Assembly: GCF_004684085.1 (NCBI RefSeq)
Contig: NZ_SRHZ01000074.1
Span: 1-39,826, forward strand
Length of the DNA stretch: 39,826 bases
Direction: 5' to 3'
DNA from: Stenotrophomonas maltophilia
GTDB lineage: Bacteria > Pseudomonadota > Gammaproteobacteria > Xanthomonadales > Xanthomonadaceae
Shown in pieces: positions 1-7,485 of the stretch. Below the pieces are notes generated by a model. That model was not told the DNA's origin, did not search any database, and saw only the letters and a program-made list of their open reading frames with translations. Made by a program: the position numbers and the translations under genes. Positions within the stretch are counted from its first letter, which is position 1. Every line of letters starts with the position of its first letter.

Positions 1-50
1 GATTAAGTCGTTTGTGCACAAACGACTTAATCCCCTCCGTCCCCTTTTTC
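1..50. repeat. Palindromic repeat (family F, partial)
   Basis: Positions 1-32 form a perfect palindrome (gattaagtcg + tttgtgcacaaa + cgacttaatc). It is followed by cccctccgtccccttttt. The right arm (24-50) is the same as the right arm of the complete inverted repeat at 13862-13960, so the left arm of this copy probably continues upstream of the window. It lies next to a SMAG pair. The layout resembles REP-type elements mobilised by TnpA-REP (RAYT) transposases; that link is inference. Confidence 0.8.
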
Positions 51-51
51 C

Positions 52-99
52 ATCCACGCATGGCGTGGATCTACAAGTAGAGCCACGCCATGCGTGGCT
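52..99. repeat. SMAG-type GTAG repeat, inverted dimer
   Basis: Two GTAG palindromes face each other tail to tail: atccacgcatggcgtggatctac (52-74) and gtagagccacgccatgcgtgg (77-97), with the GTAG ends meeting in the middle. Stenotrophomonas SMAG repeats are known as monomers and as such dimers. The dimer lies immediately downstream of the azurin stop codon and could form a strong 3' hairpin on its mRNA. Confidence 0.88.
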
Positions 100-103
100 G
101 CAC

Positions 104-553
104 TCAACCGAAGACGAACGTGCCCTTCATCATCGCGAAGTGGCCGGGGAACGAGCAGAAGAAGGTGTAGTCACCGCCCTTCTGCAGGCCCTGGGTGGAG
201 AACCGCACGCGCGTAGTCTCGCCACCGCCGATCACTTTGGTGTGCGCCAGCACGCGCTTGTCGGCCTTCGGCAGGTAGCTGTCGGCCAGGGTCATGCGCA
301 TGCCCGCCATCGCCACCGGCTGGTAATCGGCACTGCGGGTCAGCACCCAGTTGTGGCCCATCGCGGTAGCGGCCAGCTTGCCGGTGTGGCGCAGGGTCAG
401 GTCCACGGCGGTGCAATCGGCGGCGACCTTGATCTCGCGGCTGCTGAAGCTCATCTGGTCGGTGCTGTCGATGCTCACCGCACAGACCCGCGCCATCGCC
501 GACGGCGCCAGCATCAGCGCGCCCAGTCCCACTGCCACCATCCAAGCCTTCAT
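104..553 (-). CDS. Azurin, type I blue copper protein
   Basis: A 149-residue periplasmic electron carrier. It starts with a signal peptide (MKAWMVAVGLGALMLAPSAMA, cleavage near residue 21). The mature part has the azurin copper ligands in the expected spacing: His67 (MGHNW), then Cys133, His138 and Met142 in CSFPGHFAMM (the family pattern C, +5 H, +9 M). Cys24 and Cys47 have the 23-residue spacing of the azurin disulfide. The start is the ATG preceded by aggag 8 nt upstream. It reads away from the HAD gene, so 554-675 holds both promoters; a TAGAAT -10-like box lies at 582-587 on the minus strand. The azurin partner in this organism cannot be told from the sequence. Confidence 0.95.
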   Translation of the reverse strand: MKAWMVAVGLGALMLAPSAMARVCAVSIDSTDQMSFSSREIKVAADCTAVDLTLRHTGKLAATAMGHNWVLTRSADYQPVAMAGMRMTLADSYLPKADKRVLAHTKVIGGGETTRVRFSTQGLQKGGDYTFFCSFPGHFAMMKGTFVFG

Positions 554-581
554 CGTTGCATCTCCTGCGGATTCAAGCGCC

Positions 582-587
582 ATTCTA
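582..587 (-). promoter_or_regulatory. Candidate -10 box of azurin gene
   Basis: TAGAAT on the minus strand, 29 nt upstream of the azurin ATG, matches TATAAT at five of six positions. I see no good -35 hexamer at 17 nt, so this is only a candidate. Confidence 0.35.
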
Positions 588-675
588 GGCAGGCCCATGC
601 AACCTCGGCTGCGACCGTCTGTCGCATGCCCACTCCAGGGTTTCCGCGCACCCACTGCAATGGCATGCTCGGCCG

Positions 676-1278
676 ATGCGGATCGATCTGTTGTTGCTGG
701 ATGTGGATGGCGTGCTGGTGCAGTACCAGCGGGCGCAGCGCGTGCTGCATCTGGCGCAGGCACTGCAGGTTCCGACACAGGCCGTACAGGCCGCACTGTA
801 TGACAGCGGACTGGAAGCGGCACATGACGATGGCACGCTGGATGGCCCGACCTATCTGGCACGGTTGGGCGAGCGTCTGGGCAGGACCGTCGATGAGACC
901 ACGTGGATTGCCGCACGCCAGGCCGCCAGCCATCCGCAGGCTGCCGTGCTGCAGCGACTGCAGGCCCTGCAGTTGCCGATGGCGGTGCTGACCAACAACG
1001 GCGCGCTGATGGTGCAGGCCTTGCCCATCCTGCTACCGGAACTGTTCCCGACGCTGCAGGGCCGCGTGTTCTGCAGCGCGGATTTCAGCCTGCGCAAACC
1101 CGCGCCTGCAGTGTTCCTGCACACGCTGGAGGCGCTCGGCGTGGCCCCTGCACACACGCTGTTCGTCGATGACCTGTTCGCCAATGTGCGCGGCGCACGC
1201 GCTGCCGGCCTGCGCGCGGAAACCGTGCGCGATGGCCGGGGATTGGGCAAGGTGTTGAAGCGTTACGCGGTGAGCTGA
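676..1278 (+). CDS. HAD-superfamily hydrolase
   Basis: A 200-residue haloacid-dehalogenase-like phosphatase. Motif I is DVDGVLV (nucleophile Asp9, acid/base Asp11), motif II is LTNNG (Thr106, Asn107), motif III is Lys141 in RKPAP, and motif IV is VDD (Asp165/Asp166). The helical insert between motifs I and II is a subfamily I cap, as in phosphoglycolate phosphatase or beta-phosphoglucomutase relatives. All catalytic residues are present, so it should be active, probably on a small phosphometabolite; the substrate cannot be inferred. There is no clear ribosome binding site in front of the ATG. A strong hairpin (family B repeat) follows the stop after 2 nt and may terminate or stabilise the transcript. 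Confidence 0.85.
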   Translation: MRIDLLLLDVDGVLVQYQRAQRVLHLAQALQVPTQAVQAALYDSGLEAAHDDGTLDGPTYLARLGERLGRTVDETTWIAARQAASHPQAAVLQRLQALQLPMAVLTNNGALMVQALPILLPELFPTLQGRVFCSADFSLRKPAPAVFLHTLEALGVAPAHTLFVDDLFANVRGARAAGLRAETVRDGRGLGKVLKRYAVS

Positions 1279-1280
1279 TC

Positions 1281-1319
1281 GGGGTCGGAGCCCTCTCCGC
1301 TGGAGAGGGATCCGACCCC
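1281..1319. repeat. Family B palindromic repeat
   Basis: Nested hairpin: ggggtcgga pairs with tccgacccc, and inside it ccctctcc pairs with ggagaggg around a short loop. Near-identical copies occur at 17358-17394 and 20840-20878. It sits between the converging HAD and argD genes, where it may act as a bidirectional transcript end. There is no T-run. Confidence 0.85.
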
Positions 1320-1331
1320 GGCGCCAGGGCT

Positions 1332-2558
1332 TCAGCGCGCTGCGATGAACGCAGCAATTGCTGCGCGCAGGCGCTTCAGGCCTTCGGCCACTTCTTCGTC
1401 GGTGATGTTCAGCGACGGCACGAAGCGCAGCACGTCCGGGCCGGCCTGCAGGGTCAGCAGGCCCTGCTCGGCGGCATGGTCGAGGATCGCACCGGCCTGG
1501 CCGGCGAAGTCCTTGCTCAGCACCGCGCCCAGCATCAGGCCACGGCCACGCACGTCGCTGAACACACCGAACTCTTCGTTGATGCGGGCGAAGCCATCAC
1601 GCAGCGCCTTCGACTGGCGGCTGACGTTGGCGGCGATCTCCGCCGAAGCCAGCTTGCGCAGTGCCACGCGGGCCACCGCAGCAGCCAGCGGGTTGCCACC
1701 GAAGGTGGTGCCGTGCGCACCGAACTGCATGGTTTCGGCCACCTTCGGCCCGGCCAGCATCGCGCCGATCGGGAAGCCACCGCCGAGTGCCTTGGCCAGG
1801 GTGACCATGTCCGGCACCACGTCATCCTGCCAGTGCGCGAACAGCGTGCCGGTGCGGCCCATGCCGGCCTGGATCTCGTCCAGCACCAGCAGTGCGTTGT
1901 GCTGGTCGCACAGTTCGCGCACGCGCTTGAGGAAACCGGACTTGGCCGGCATCACGCCGCCCTCGCCCTGGATCGGCTCCAGCATCACCGCCGCCACGTC
2001 GCCGGCGGCCATCGCGGTTTCCAGCTGCACCTCATCGTTGAAATCGATGTAGCGGAAGCCACCGGGCAGCGGCTCGTAGCCTTCCTGGTACTTCGGCTGG
2101 GCAGTGGCGGTCACCGCGCCCATGGTGCGGCCGTGGAAGCTGCCACGGAAGGTGATGATCACCCGCTTGTCGGCCGGGCGGCCCTGGCTGGAGGCCCACT
2201 TGCGGACCATCTTGATCGCCACTTCGTTGGCTTCGGCGCCGGAATTGCACAGGAACACGCGCTCGGCGAAGCGGCTGGCCTTCACCAGTTCCTCGGCCAG
2301 GTGCAGCGGCGGCGCGCTGTAGAACACGTTGCTGGTGTGCCAGAGCTTGCCGGCCTGCTCGACCAGCGCGGCCACCAGGTCCGGATCGTTGTGGCCCAGG
2401 CCACACACGGCGATGCCGGCGGCCAGATCGATGAACTCACGGCCCTGGCTGTCCCACACGCGGGCGCCCTGGCCTCGCTCCAGTACCACCTGGCGGGGCT
2501 TGTAGACCGGCAGGTAATAGTGCGAAAGGGAGATCAGCGGATCGGTAGCGGCGGTCAT
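1332..2558 (-). CDS. argD: Acetylornithine-type aminotransferase
   Basis: A 408-residue class III PLP-dependent aminotransferase of the acetylornithine/succinylornithine/ornithine group, close to the usual family length of about 400. Phosphate-binding NSGAEAN is at residues 105-111, DEIQAGMGRTG at 227-237, the PLP lysine is Lys256 in LAKALGGGFP, and TTFGGNPL follows. It would interconvert N-acetylglutamate semialdehyde and N-acetylornithine in arginine synthesis. AstC-type catabolic enzymes are very similar and no other arg or ast gene is nearby, so the direction of use rests on family similarity only. It is divergent from the K+ channel gene, with 63 bp between the two starts. Confidence 0.9.
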   Translation of the reverse strand: MTAATDPLISLSHYYLPVYKPRQVVLERGQGARVWDSQGREFIDLAAGIAVCGLGHNDPDLVAALVEQAGKLWHTSNVFYSAPPLHLAEELVKASRFAERVFLCNSGAEANEVAIKMVRKWASSQGRPADKRVIITFRGSFHGRTMGAVTATAQPKYQEGYEPLPGGFRYIDFNDEVQLETAMAAGDVAAVMLEPIQGEGGVMPAKSGFLKRVRELCDQHNALLVLDEIQAGMGRTGTLFAHWQDDVVPDMVTLAKALGGGFPIGAMLAGPKVAETMQFGAHGTTFGGNPLAAAVARVALRKLASAEIAANVSRQSKALRDGFARINEEFGVFSDVRGRGLMLGAVLSKDFAGQAGAILDHAAEQGLLTLQAGPDVLRFVPSLNITDEEVAEGLKRLRAAIAAFIAAR

Positions 2559-2621
2559 GGCAGTCGGCAGGGTTCAGGAATCCCCATTCTCGCGCCGGAA
2601 CCCCTGCGGCACAATGCGCCC

Positions 2622-3494
2622 ATGCGACCGTTTTCCGCCCCCCAGCTGAACCCCGCCACCGAGACCGGCTGGCGCCGTCGGTGGTTCGACATCATCTACC
2701 GCCACGACACCCGGCCTTCGCGCAATTTCGACCTGATCCTGGTGGTAGCGATCATCGCCAGCATCCTGGTGGTGATGATCGACAGCGTGCAGCACCTGCA
2801 TGCCGAATGGTCCACCGGCCTGTACATCCTGGAATGGGGTTTCACGATCATTTTCACCGCCGAGTACCTGCTGCGGCTGGCGGTGGTCAAGCGCCCGCTG
2901 CGCTACGCGGTGAGTGTCTGGGGCATCATCGACCTTCTGTCGATCCTGCCCGCCTACCTGTCGATGTTCATCCCCGGCGCGCAGAGCCTGCTGGTGGTAC
3001 GCGCGCTGCGCATCCTGCGCGTGTTCCGCATCCTCAAGCTGACCCGCTACATCGAGGAAAGCGGCGTGTTGATGACGTCGCTGTGGCGCAGCCGGCGCAA
3101 GGTGCTGGTCTTTCTGTTCACGGTGATCACCATCACCATCATCGCCGGTGCGTTGATGTACGTGATCGAGGGCCCGGAACACGGCTTCACCAATATTCCG
3201 GCCAGCATGTACTGGGCGGTGGTGACCATGGCCACGGTCGGCTTCGGCGACATCGTGCCGCAGACCGTGCTTGGCCGCTTCGTCACCTCGGTGTTGATCC
3301 TGATCGGCTACAGCATCATCGCCGTGCCCACCGGCATCTACACCGCCGAGCTGGCCAGCACCATGCGTGAAGCCGAACAGGCCGCGCGCCGCGATGCGCG
3401 TGGCTGCCCGGACTGTGGGCTGGAAGGCCATGAACCGGATGCACTGCACTGCCGCAAGTGCGGCGGGATCCTTCCCGAAACGTTCAACAGCTGA
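2622..3494 (+). CDS. Voltage-gated potassium channel with zinc ribbon
   Basis: A 290-residue inner-membrane ion transport protein with six transmembrane segments. S4 is about residues 124-143, with arginines every third position (Arg127, 130, 133, 136) as in voltage sensors. The pore has the K+ selectivity filter TVGFGD (205-210) followed by S6. The cytoplasmic tail carries four cysteines as CPDC...CRKC (Cys262, 265, 277, 280), a zinc-ribbon pattern. I chose the ATG giving MRPFSAPQ because the long upstream reading frame is only the shadow of argD. Transcribed divergently from argD. Likely a homotetramer; the ribbon may aid assembly or gating, which is inference. Confidence 0.9.
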   Translation: MRPFSAPQLNPATETGWRRRWFDIIYRHDTRPSRNFDLILVVAIIASILVVMIDSVQHLHAEWSTGLYILEWGFTIIFTAEYLLRLAVVKRPLRYAVSVWGIIDLLSILPAYLSMFIPGAQSLLVVRALRILRVFRILKLTRYIEESGVLMTSLWRSRRKVLVFLFTVITITIIAGALMYVIEGPEHGFTNIPASMYWAVVTMATVGFGDIVPQTVLGRFVTSVLILIGYSIIAVPTGIYTAELASTMREAEQAARRDARGCPDCGLEGHEPDALHCRKCGGILPETFNS

Positions 3495-3538
3495 GGCCAG
3501 CGTGCCCAGGCGCGTGGACCATGGCCCCGGGAAAGGAA

Positions 3539-4498
3539 TCAGGGAAGGCGGCCACTTGCCGCGGCCAGGTCACCATAGGCATCGTTCAGTCGCGACAGGG
3601 CGCCAGGGGACGCATACACCGTGGGCCGCATACCAGGCAACAGCACGGCCGGAACCTGCTCAACAATCGGCTGGCCCTTTTCCAGACGCTCGACACGATG
3701 CCAGGCTTCACTGACCAAGGTATCGGCGGAAAGCTCGAACAGGCGCCACGCCGCCACATCTTTGCCGATGCCGCTGCTCTGCGCTTGCTGGAGCATGGTC
3801 TGATACTGCTGCAGTTGGTTGCGTGCAGCTACCAGGTCCGGCGTCGGCCCCCGCAGCGAGCGCACCAGATCACGGCCTTCACCCACGAAACGTAGTGCGT
3901 AGTAGTCGGTGGACCTTCCCTGATATCCCTCCGTCCTCGCCAGCAACTCAGCGCGGTAGGCAAGGTCGTGCTGATGCAGGGCAGCATCCAGTACTTCGTT
4001 CGCTGCAAAGTACGTCGCGTAAGCCTGCATCAGGGCAGTGTGCTGGCGGCGCATGCCCGCGCCGCCATCACGACGGAACTCCTCGCGACGATAATAGCGA
4101 TCAACAGGCTCAGCGACGGCCTGCAAGGCCAGCAACGCTTGATGGTACTCCCGGGCTGCCGCGTCGAACGTGACGGCGGGCTGCCGCTCCAATGCCTCCG
4201 TCACCGCGTTGCCGCAGTTGTATTCGACGTCACTGGCACTCCAGCCCGGCCCGCGCGGAACTGTCTCCATTCCCGTAGGGCCCGCGTCAGCATCCTTCAT
4301 CCAGCTTGTATATCGTTCAAACCCGCCAGCAACGCTCAGTTCCATTGCATTTCGGCACTTTGCATAGGCGCTGGCTTTGCGTTCGCGCAAGCCAGAGCCA
4401 GACCCCACTCCCGCATCGCTGCAGGCCGACAGCAGCAGACAAAGGACGGGAAACACAAGCAGGCGGCGACAAGCGGCGGAATGACTCATACGGGACAT
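3539..4498 (-). CDS. DUF3829-like lipoprotein
   Basis: About 319 residues. The N-terminus is a lipoprotein signal peptide with lipobox LLSAC, so it is probably anchored in the outer or inner membrane. The rest is mostly helical (for example EYHQALLALQAV, HTALMQAYATYFAANEVLDAAL and RNQLQQYQTMLQQAQ) with a conserved-looking YNCGN segment. The pattern resembles the DUF3829 family (E. coli YiiG-like), whose function is unknown. I placed the start at the ATG giving MSRMSH; an ATG three codons later is equally possible and neither has a good ribosome binding site. It lies 74 nt downstream of the dehydrogenase gene on the same strand and may be co-transcribed with it. Confidence 0.7.
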   Translation of the reverse strand: MSRMSHSAACRRLLVFPVLCLLLSACSDAGVGSGSGLRERKASAYAKCRNAMELSVAGGFERYTSWMKDADAGPTGMETVPRGPGWSASDVEYNCGNAVTEALERQPAVTFDAAAREYHQALLALQAVAEPVDRYYRREEFRRDGGAGMRRQHTALMQAYATYFAANEVLDAALHQHDLAYRAELLARTEGYQGRSTDYYALRFVGEGRDLVRSLRGPTPDLVAARNQLQQYQTMLQQAQSSGIGKDVAAWRLFELSADTLVSEAWHRVERLEKGQPIVEQVPAVLLPGMRPTVYASPGALSRLNDAYGDLAAASGRLP

Positions 4499-4572
4499 CC
4501 ATGTTGTACAGGGGGGAGGACAGTACGGCACCAGCGTTATCCTGACGAGGGCTTCCCGTTTCAGGAACCAGC

Positions 4573-5391
4573 TCAATCCAGGAACAGATCCGGCAACAAC
4601 GGACGCGACGGATCCACCGCGTAACCGGAAAGATCGGTGATACCGGCCTGCGCCAGCACTTCATCGTCGATCAGGAACTGGCCGTGGAAGCCCGCCGCTT
4701 CGCGCACCAGCACCGCGTGCGCGGCATCGGCCATGATCTGCGGCGTGCGGCAGCCGGCTGCATCCACGCCCGGAATCATGTTGATCGCATCGGTGGCGAT
4801 GACGGTGCGCGGCCACAGCGTATTCACCGCCACGCCCTGCGGACCGAATTCCGCGGCCAGGCCCAAGGTGACGAAGCTCATACCCATCTTCGCCAGCGTG
4901 TAGCCGGTATGCGCACCCCACCACTTCGGCTCCAGGCTCGGCGGCGGTGCCAGGGTGAGGATGTGCGGGTTCGGCGCCTGCAGCAGGTACGGCAGGCAGG
5001 CCTGTGCGCACAGGAAACTGCCACGCGAATTGACCTGCTGCATCAGGTCGAAGCGCTTCATCGGCGTATCCAGCGTGCCGCGCAGCCAGATCGCGCTGGC
5101 GTTGTTGATCAGGATGTCGATGCCACCAAAGGTATCCACAGTGGCCGCAACCGCCGCGTTGACCTGGTCTTCCTCGCGGATGTCGCACTTCAGGGCCAGG
5201 CCCTGGCCGCCTGCGGCATTCACCGCTTCGGCGGCGGTGTGGATGGTGCCAGGCAGCTTCGGGTTGGCGACCGCCGACTTGGCGGCGATGGTCACGTTGG
5301 CCCCGTCGCGCGCAGCGCGCAGTGCGATGGCCAGGCCGATGCCGCGCGAGGCACCGGTGATGAAAAGGGTTTTGCCCTGCAGACTGCCCAC
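4573..5391 (-). CDS. Short-chain dehydrogenase, HSDL2-like
   Basis: About 272 residues, a classical-type SDR NAD(P)-dependent oxidoreductase. TGASRGIG (12-19) is the cofactor loop, NNAS (96-99) supports the fold, and Tyr164/Lys168 in YTLAK are the catalytic pair with a serine at about 152. The PPSLEPKWWGAHTGYTLAKMGMS segment and overall length match the HSDL2-like group, here without the SCP2 domain of the animal proteins. The physiological substrate is unknown, perhaps a fatty or steroid-like alcohol. A GTG at 5391 has ggag 10 nt upstream; a GTG at 5400 would be only 1 nt from the same site and is unlikely. Divergent from the lipoprotein gene at 5500. Confidence 0.85.
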   Translation of the reverse strand: MGSLQGKTLFITGASRGIGLAIALRAARDGANVTIAAKSAVANPKLPGTIHTAAEAVNAAGGQGLALKCDIREEDQVNAAVAATVDTFGGIDILINNASAIWLRGTLDTPMKRFDLMQQVNSRGSFLCAQACLPYLLQAPNPHILTLAPPPSLEPKWWGAHTGYTLAKMGMSFVTLGLAAEFGPQGVAVNTLWPRTVIATDAINMIPGVDAAGCRTPQIMADAAHAVLVREAAGFHGQFLIDDEVLAQAGITDLSGYAVDPSRPLLPDLFLD

Positions 5392-5499
5392 GTTCCACAC
5401 TCCAGCGTATGCAATGAGCCGCTAGTATGCCGCGCCGACGCGGAGTTCACCCGGCCTTGACGATACTCGGGCCTCCAGACAACGCACGAGGTCCACGCC

Positions 5500-6183
5500 A
5501 TGCGCCGTTCCCGCCTGTTGCTGCCTGCCCTGGGGCTCGCCCTGCTGACTGCCTGCCAGGGCGGTTCGCCGGAACCCGGCAAGGAGCCACCCGCCGGTGA
5601 CGCGCCCAGCGCGGAGAAGGCTGCCGCTGACGGCAAGATGCGCTGGAGCGAGGCGGTGGTCTGGGATGGCGACCTCAACGCCTGCCGCCAGGGCGAGAAT
5701 GCCGCGACCCGTGATTGCCTGCGCGATGCGATGCGCGCCGGTGGTGCCAGCGCCGATGCCATCACGGCCGCCGAGCAGCTTTCCAGTGGCGGAGAGCTGG
5801 CCTATGTGACCGCCTGGCACGAGAACGAAGGGCTGGGCATCGCCACGGTTGAGTATCCGTTCCGCGCCAACACCAATGAAGGCACCCGCCTGGTCGATGC
5901 CAGCGGCAAGCGTATCGATGTGGATGCAGTGCAGTTGGACGACACCCTGCGTGCCGATCCCGCCGTGCAACAGCTGCTGACGGCGAACCCGCAGGCGACG
6001 CCGTTCGCACCGGCGCAGTCGGCCGGCGCCTCGCCGCTGGACAACGGCGGCATCCGCCTGCTGTACCGCACGCCGCTGCGCGACTGCCACGCCTGCCCGG
6101 ATGTGGGGCAGTTGCAGATCGCCTACGACTTCGACGCCAAGCGCAACTTCATTGGTCAGCAGGTCGTGCCGGCGACGCCGTAA
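5500..6183 (+). CDS. Hypothetical lipoprotein
   Basis: 227 residues with a clear lipoprotein signal peptide (MRRSRLLLPALGLALLTAC, lipobox LTAC, Cys19), then a Gly/Pro/Glu/Ala-rich linker to about residue 45 and a globular part. The globular part includes two Cys-containing regions (NACRQGENAATRDC and DCHACPDVG) that could form disulfides in the periplasm. The final segment (GQLQIAYDFDAKRNFIGQQV) looks like the end of a beta-rich domain. I do not recognise a named family. It is a single gene, divergent from the dehydrogenase and convergent with the DUF2867-like gene, with a family C palindrome after its stop. Confidence 0.8.
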   Translation: MRRSRLLLPALGLALLTACQGGSPEPGKEPPAGDAPSAEKAAADGKMRWSEAVVWDGDLNACRQGENAATRDCLRDAMRAGGASADAITAAEQLSSGGELAYVTAWHENEGLGIATVEYPFRANTNEGTRLVDASGKRIDVDAVQLDDTLRADPAVQQLLTANPQATPFAPAQSAGASPLDNGGIRLLYRTPLRDCHACPDVGQLQIAYDFDAKRNFIGQQVVPATP

Positions 6184-6201
6184 CCCGGAAACGCCGCGTG
6201 T

Positions 6202-6220
6202 CGCCGGGCATGGCCCGGCG
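6202..6220. repeat. Family C palindrome (GTAG superfamily)
   Basis: cgccgggcatggcccggcg, a 19-bp stem-loop sequence between two convergent genes. Longer copies ending in gctacc (GGTAGC on the other strand) lie at 9487-9510, 15069-15092, 20730-20753 and 20771-20794. Confidence 0.8.
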
Positions 6221-6234
6221 GACGCAGTGTCGCG

Positions 6235-6741
6235 TCACCGGTACAACTGCACCTGCTTCTGCAGCAGATGCGGCACGATCAATCGATGCACCGGGGCCAC
6301 CGGCAGCATGTACGCGCGCCCGAACGCGTTGTGCGTATGCACCACCGTCGCCACTTCCAGCAGGTCGCCCTGCCATTGCAGGGCCAGCTGCACACGCAGG
6401 TGGCGGTCGTTGTCTTCCAGCACGATGGCATCGTCATCCAGCGACTGCAGGGTGAAGATGCCCAGCCGCTGGCCGGGTTGAGGATCCTCGGCAACCTGCA
6501 CCGCACGCAACGAGCCCAGATGCTTCATGCCGAGCAGGCGCATGCCGTGGTTGCGCAGCGCCATCAGCCCATCGAACCAGCCGGGAATGGTCGCAGCCAC
6601 ATCGCGGTAGGCCTGCAAGGCCGAGCGCCCATCACGACGGATTGCCGCCTGGCAGGCGTGTACAAAGTCGGCGCCAGCTAGCTGCGGGCGCAGGACGCTG
6701 CCCGCGCTCGGCGCGGCGGTCACCACCCGCGATGGACTCAC
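6235..6741 (-). CDS. DUF2867 family protein
   Basis: About 168 residues. The GIFTLQSLDDDAIVLEDNDRHLRVQLAL stretch and the ending TVVHTHNAFGRAYMLPVAPVHRLIV are typical of DUF2867, a domain otherwise found alone or behind epimerase domains; its biochemical role is unknown. A GTG start at 6741 overlaps the last codon of the upstream kinase gene (GTGA, 4 nt), indicating translational coupling and a shared job. A longer reading frame from 6843 would run far into the kinase gene and has no supporting features. Confidence 0.8.
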   Translation of the reverse strand: MSPSRVVTAAPSAGSVLRPQLAGADFVHACQAAIRRDGRSALQAYRDVAATIPGWFDGLMALRNHGMRLLGMKHLGSLRAVQVAEDPQPGQRLGIFTLQSLDDDAIVLEDNDRHLRVQLALQWQGDLLEVATVVHTHNAFGRAYMLPVAPVHRLIVPHLLQKQVQLYR

Positions 6742-7400
6742 GGCTTCGGCCCCTGCCCCTCGTTGTCTTCCCAGTGCAGGATGCGCCGGGTCACAAAGCG
6801 GTAGACCGGCTTGCCGGTGGCGAACCACAGCTCGCGCACCCACGAGGTGCGCTTGAGCACGCGCTTCTCCACCGGGGTGAGCGATTCACGGCAGTACATG
6901 CGCTTGTGCTTGAGCAGGTGGCGCAGGTCCTCGCGGGCCAGCAGCCGCATCCAGCGCGAACGCGGGTTGCCGATCACCGCCAGCTGGAAGTCGATCAGTG
7001 CCGGCCGACCATCGTCGGTGACCAGCCAGTTGGCTTCCTTGGCCAGATCGTTGTGGGCCACGCCGTTGCGATGCAGCTGCTGCAGCAGGCGACGCGCCGA
7101 GCGGAACCAGGCCAGATCGCCACGTGGCGGGCGCTGGTACATGGCGTCGCCGGCCATGAAACTGCGGTCCAGGTGATGGCCATTCCACGCCAGCAACTGC
7201 GGCACATCGGCCATGCCGTGGATGTGCTGCAGCGCGCGGGCCTCGCGGCGCGCCAGCCACCAGGCCGGCAGCCGCAGCCACAGCGGTGTGGCGCCCAGAT
7301 CACGGCGCACGAAGGGACCATCGGGGCCGTTCACAAGGAGGATGCGGCCGAAGCTGTCGGCCTTCAAAGCATGCGGTGGAGCGTCTGGCGTATGCGGCAT
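6738..7400 (-). CDS. Small protein-kinase-like phosphotransferase
   Basis: 220 residues, kinase fold of the RIO/Kdo-kinase-like group. The catalytic loop is HNDLAKEANWLV (His-x-Asp-x4-Asn) at about residues 118-129, and the metal-binding segment is LIDFQLA, with Gln in place of the usual Gly of DFG. The N-lobe is short. Proteins like this phosphorylate lipopolysaccharide sugars or proteins; which applies here is not visible. The C-terminal part (RMYCRESLTPVEKRVLKRTSWVRELWFATGKPVYRFVTRR) is basic and could bind the membrane surface. First gene of a two-gene unit with the DUF2867 gene (4-nt overlap), divergent from the DedA/PAP2 gene. Confidence 0.78.
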   Translation of the reverse strand: MPHTPDAPPHALKADSFGRILLVNGPDGPFVRRDLGATPLWLRLPAWWLARREARALQHIHGMADVPQLLAWNGHHLDRSFMAGDAMYQRPPRGDLAWFRSARRLLQQLHRNGVAHNDLAKEANWLVTDDGRPALIDFQLAVIGNPRSRWMRLLAREDLRHLLKHKRMYCRESLTPVEKRVLKRTSWVRELWFATGKPVYRFVTRRILHWEDNEGQGPKP

Positions 7401-7473
7401 GGCCCCATTCTAGGCGATGGCGCTGGTTGCAAACGGTCATGAAGCGGCTGGGAACCAGTCACCTTCACGCCCC

Positions 7474-7479
7474 TATAAT
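7474..7479 (+). promoter_or_regulatory. Perfect -10 box next to start codon (DedA/PAP2)
   Basis: TATAAT ends 6 nt before the ATG at 7486. With the usual 6-8 nt between -10 and transcription start, the mRNA would begin at or beside the ATG, so it would be leaderless. No Shine-Dalgarno sequence is present in the gap (cgggca), which fits. No clear -35 hexamer is visible. Confidence 0.6.
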
Positions 7480-7485
7480 CGGGCA

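Noticed and set aside
1281..1319. Rho-independent terminator after the HAD gene
   Set aside because: The hairpin is strong but has no T-run on either strand and is a dispersed repeat; kept as a repeat.
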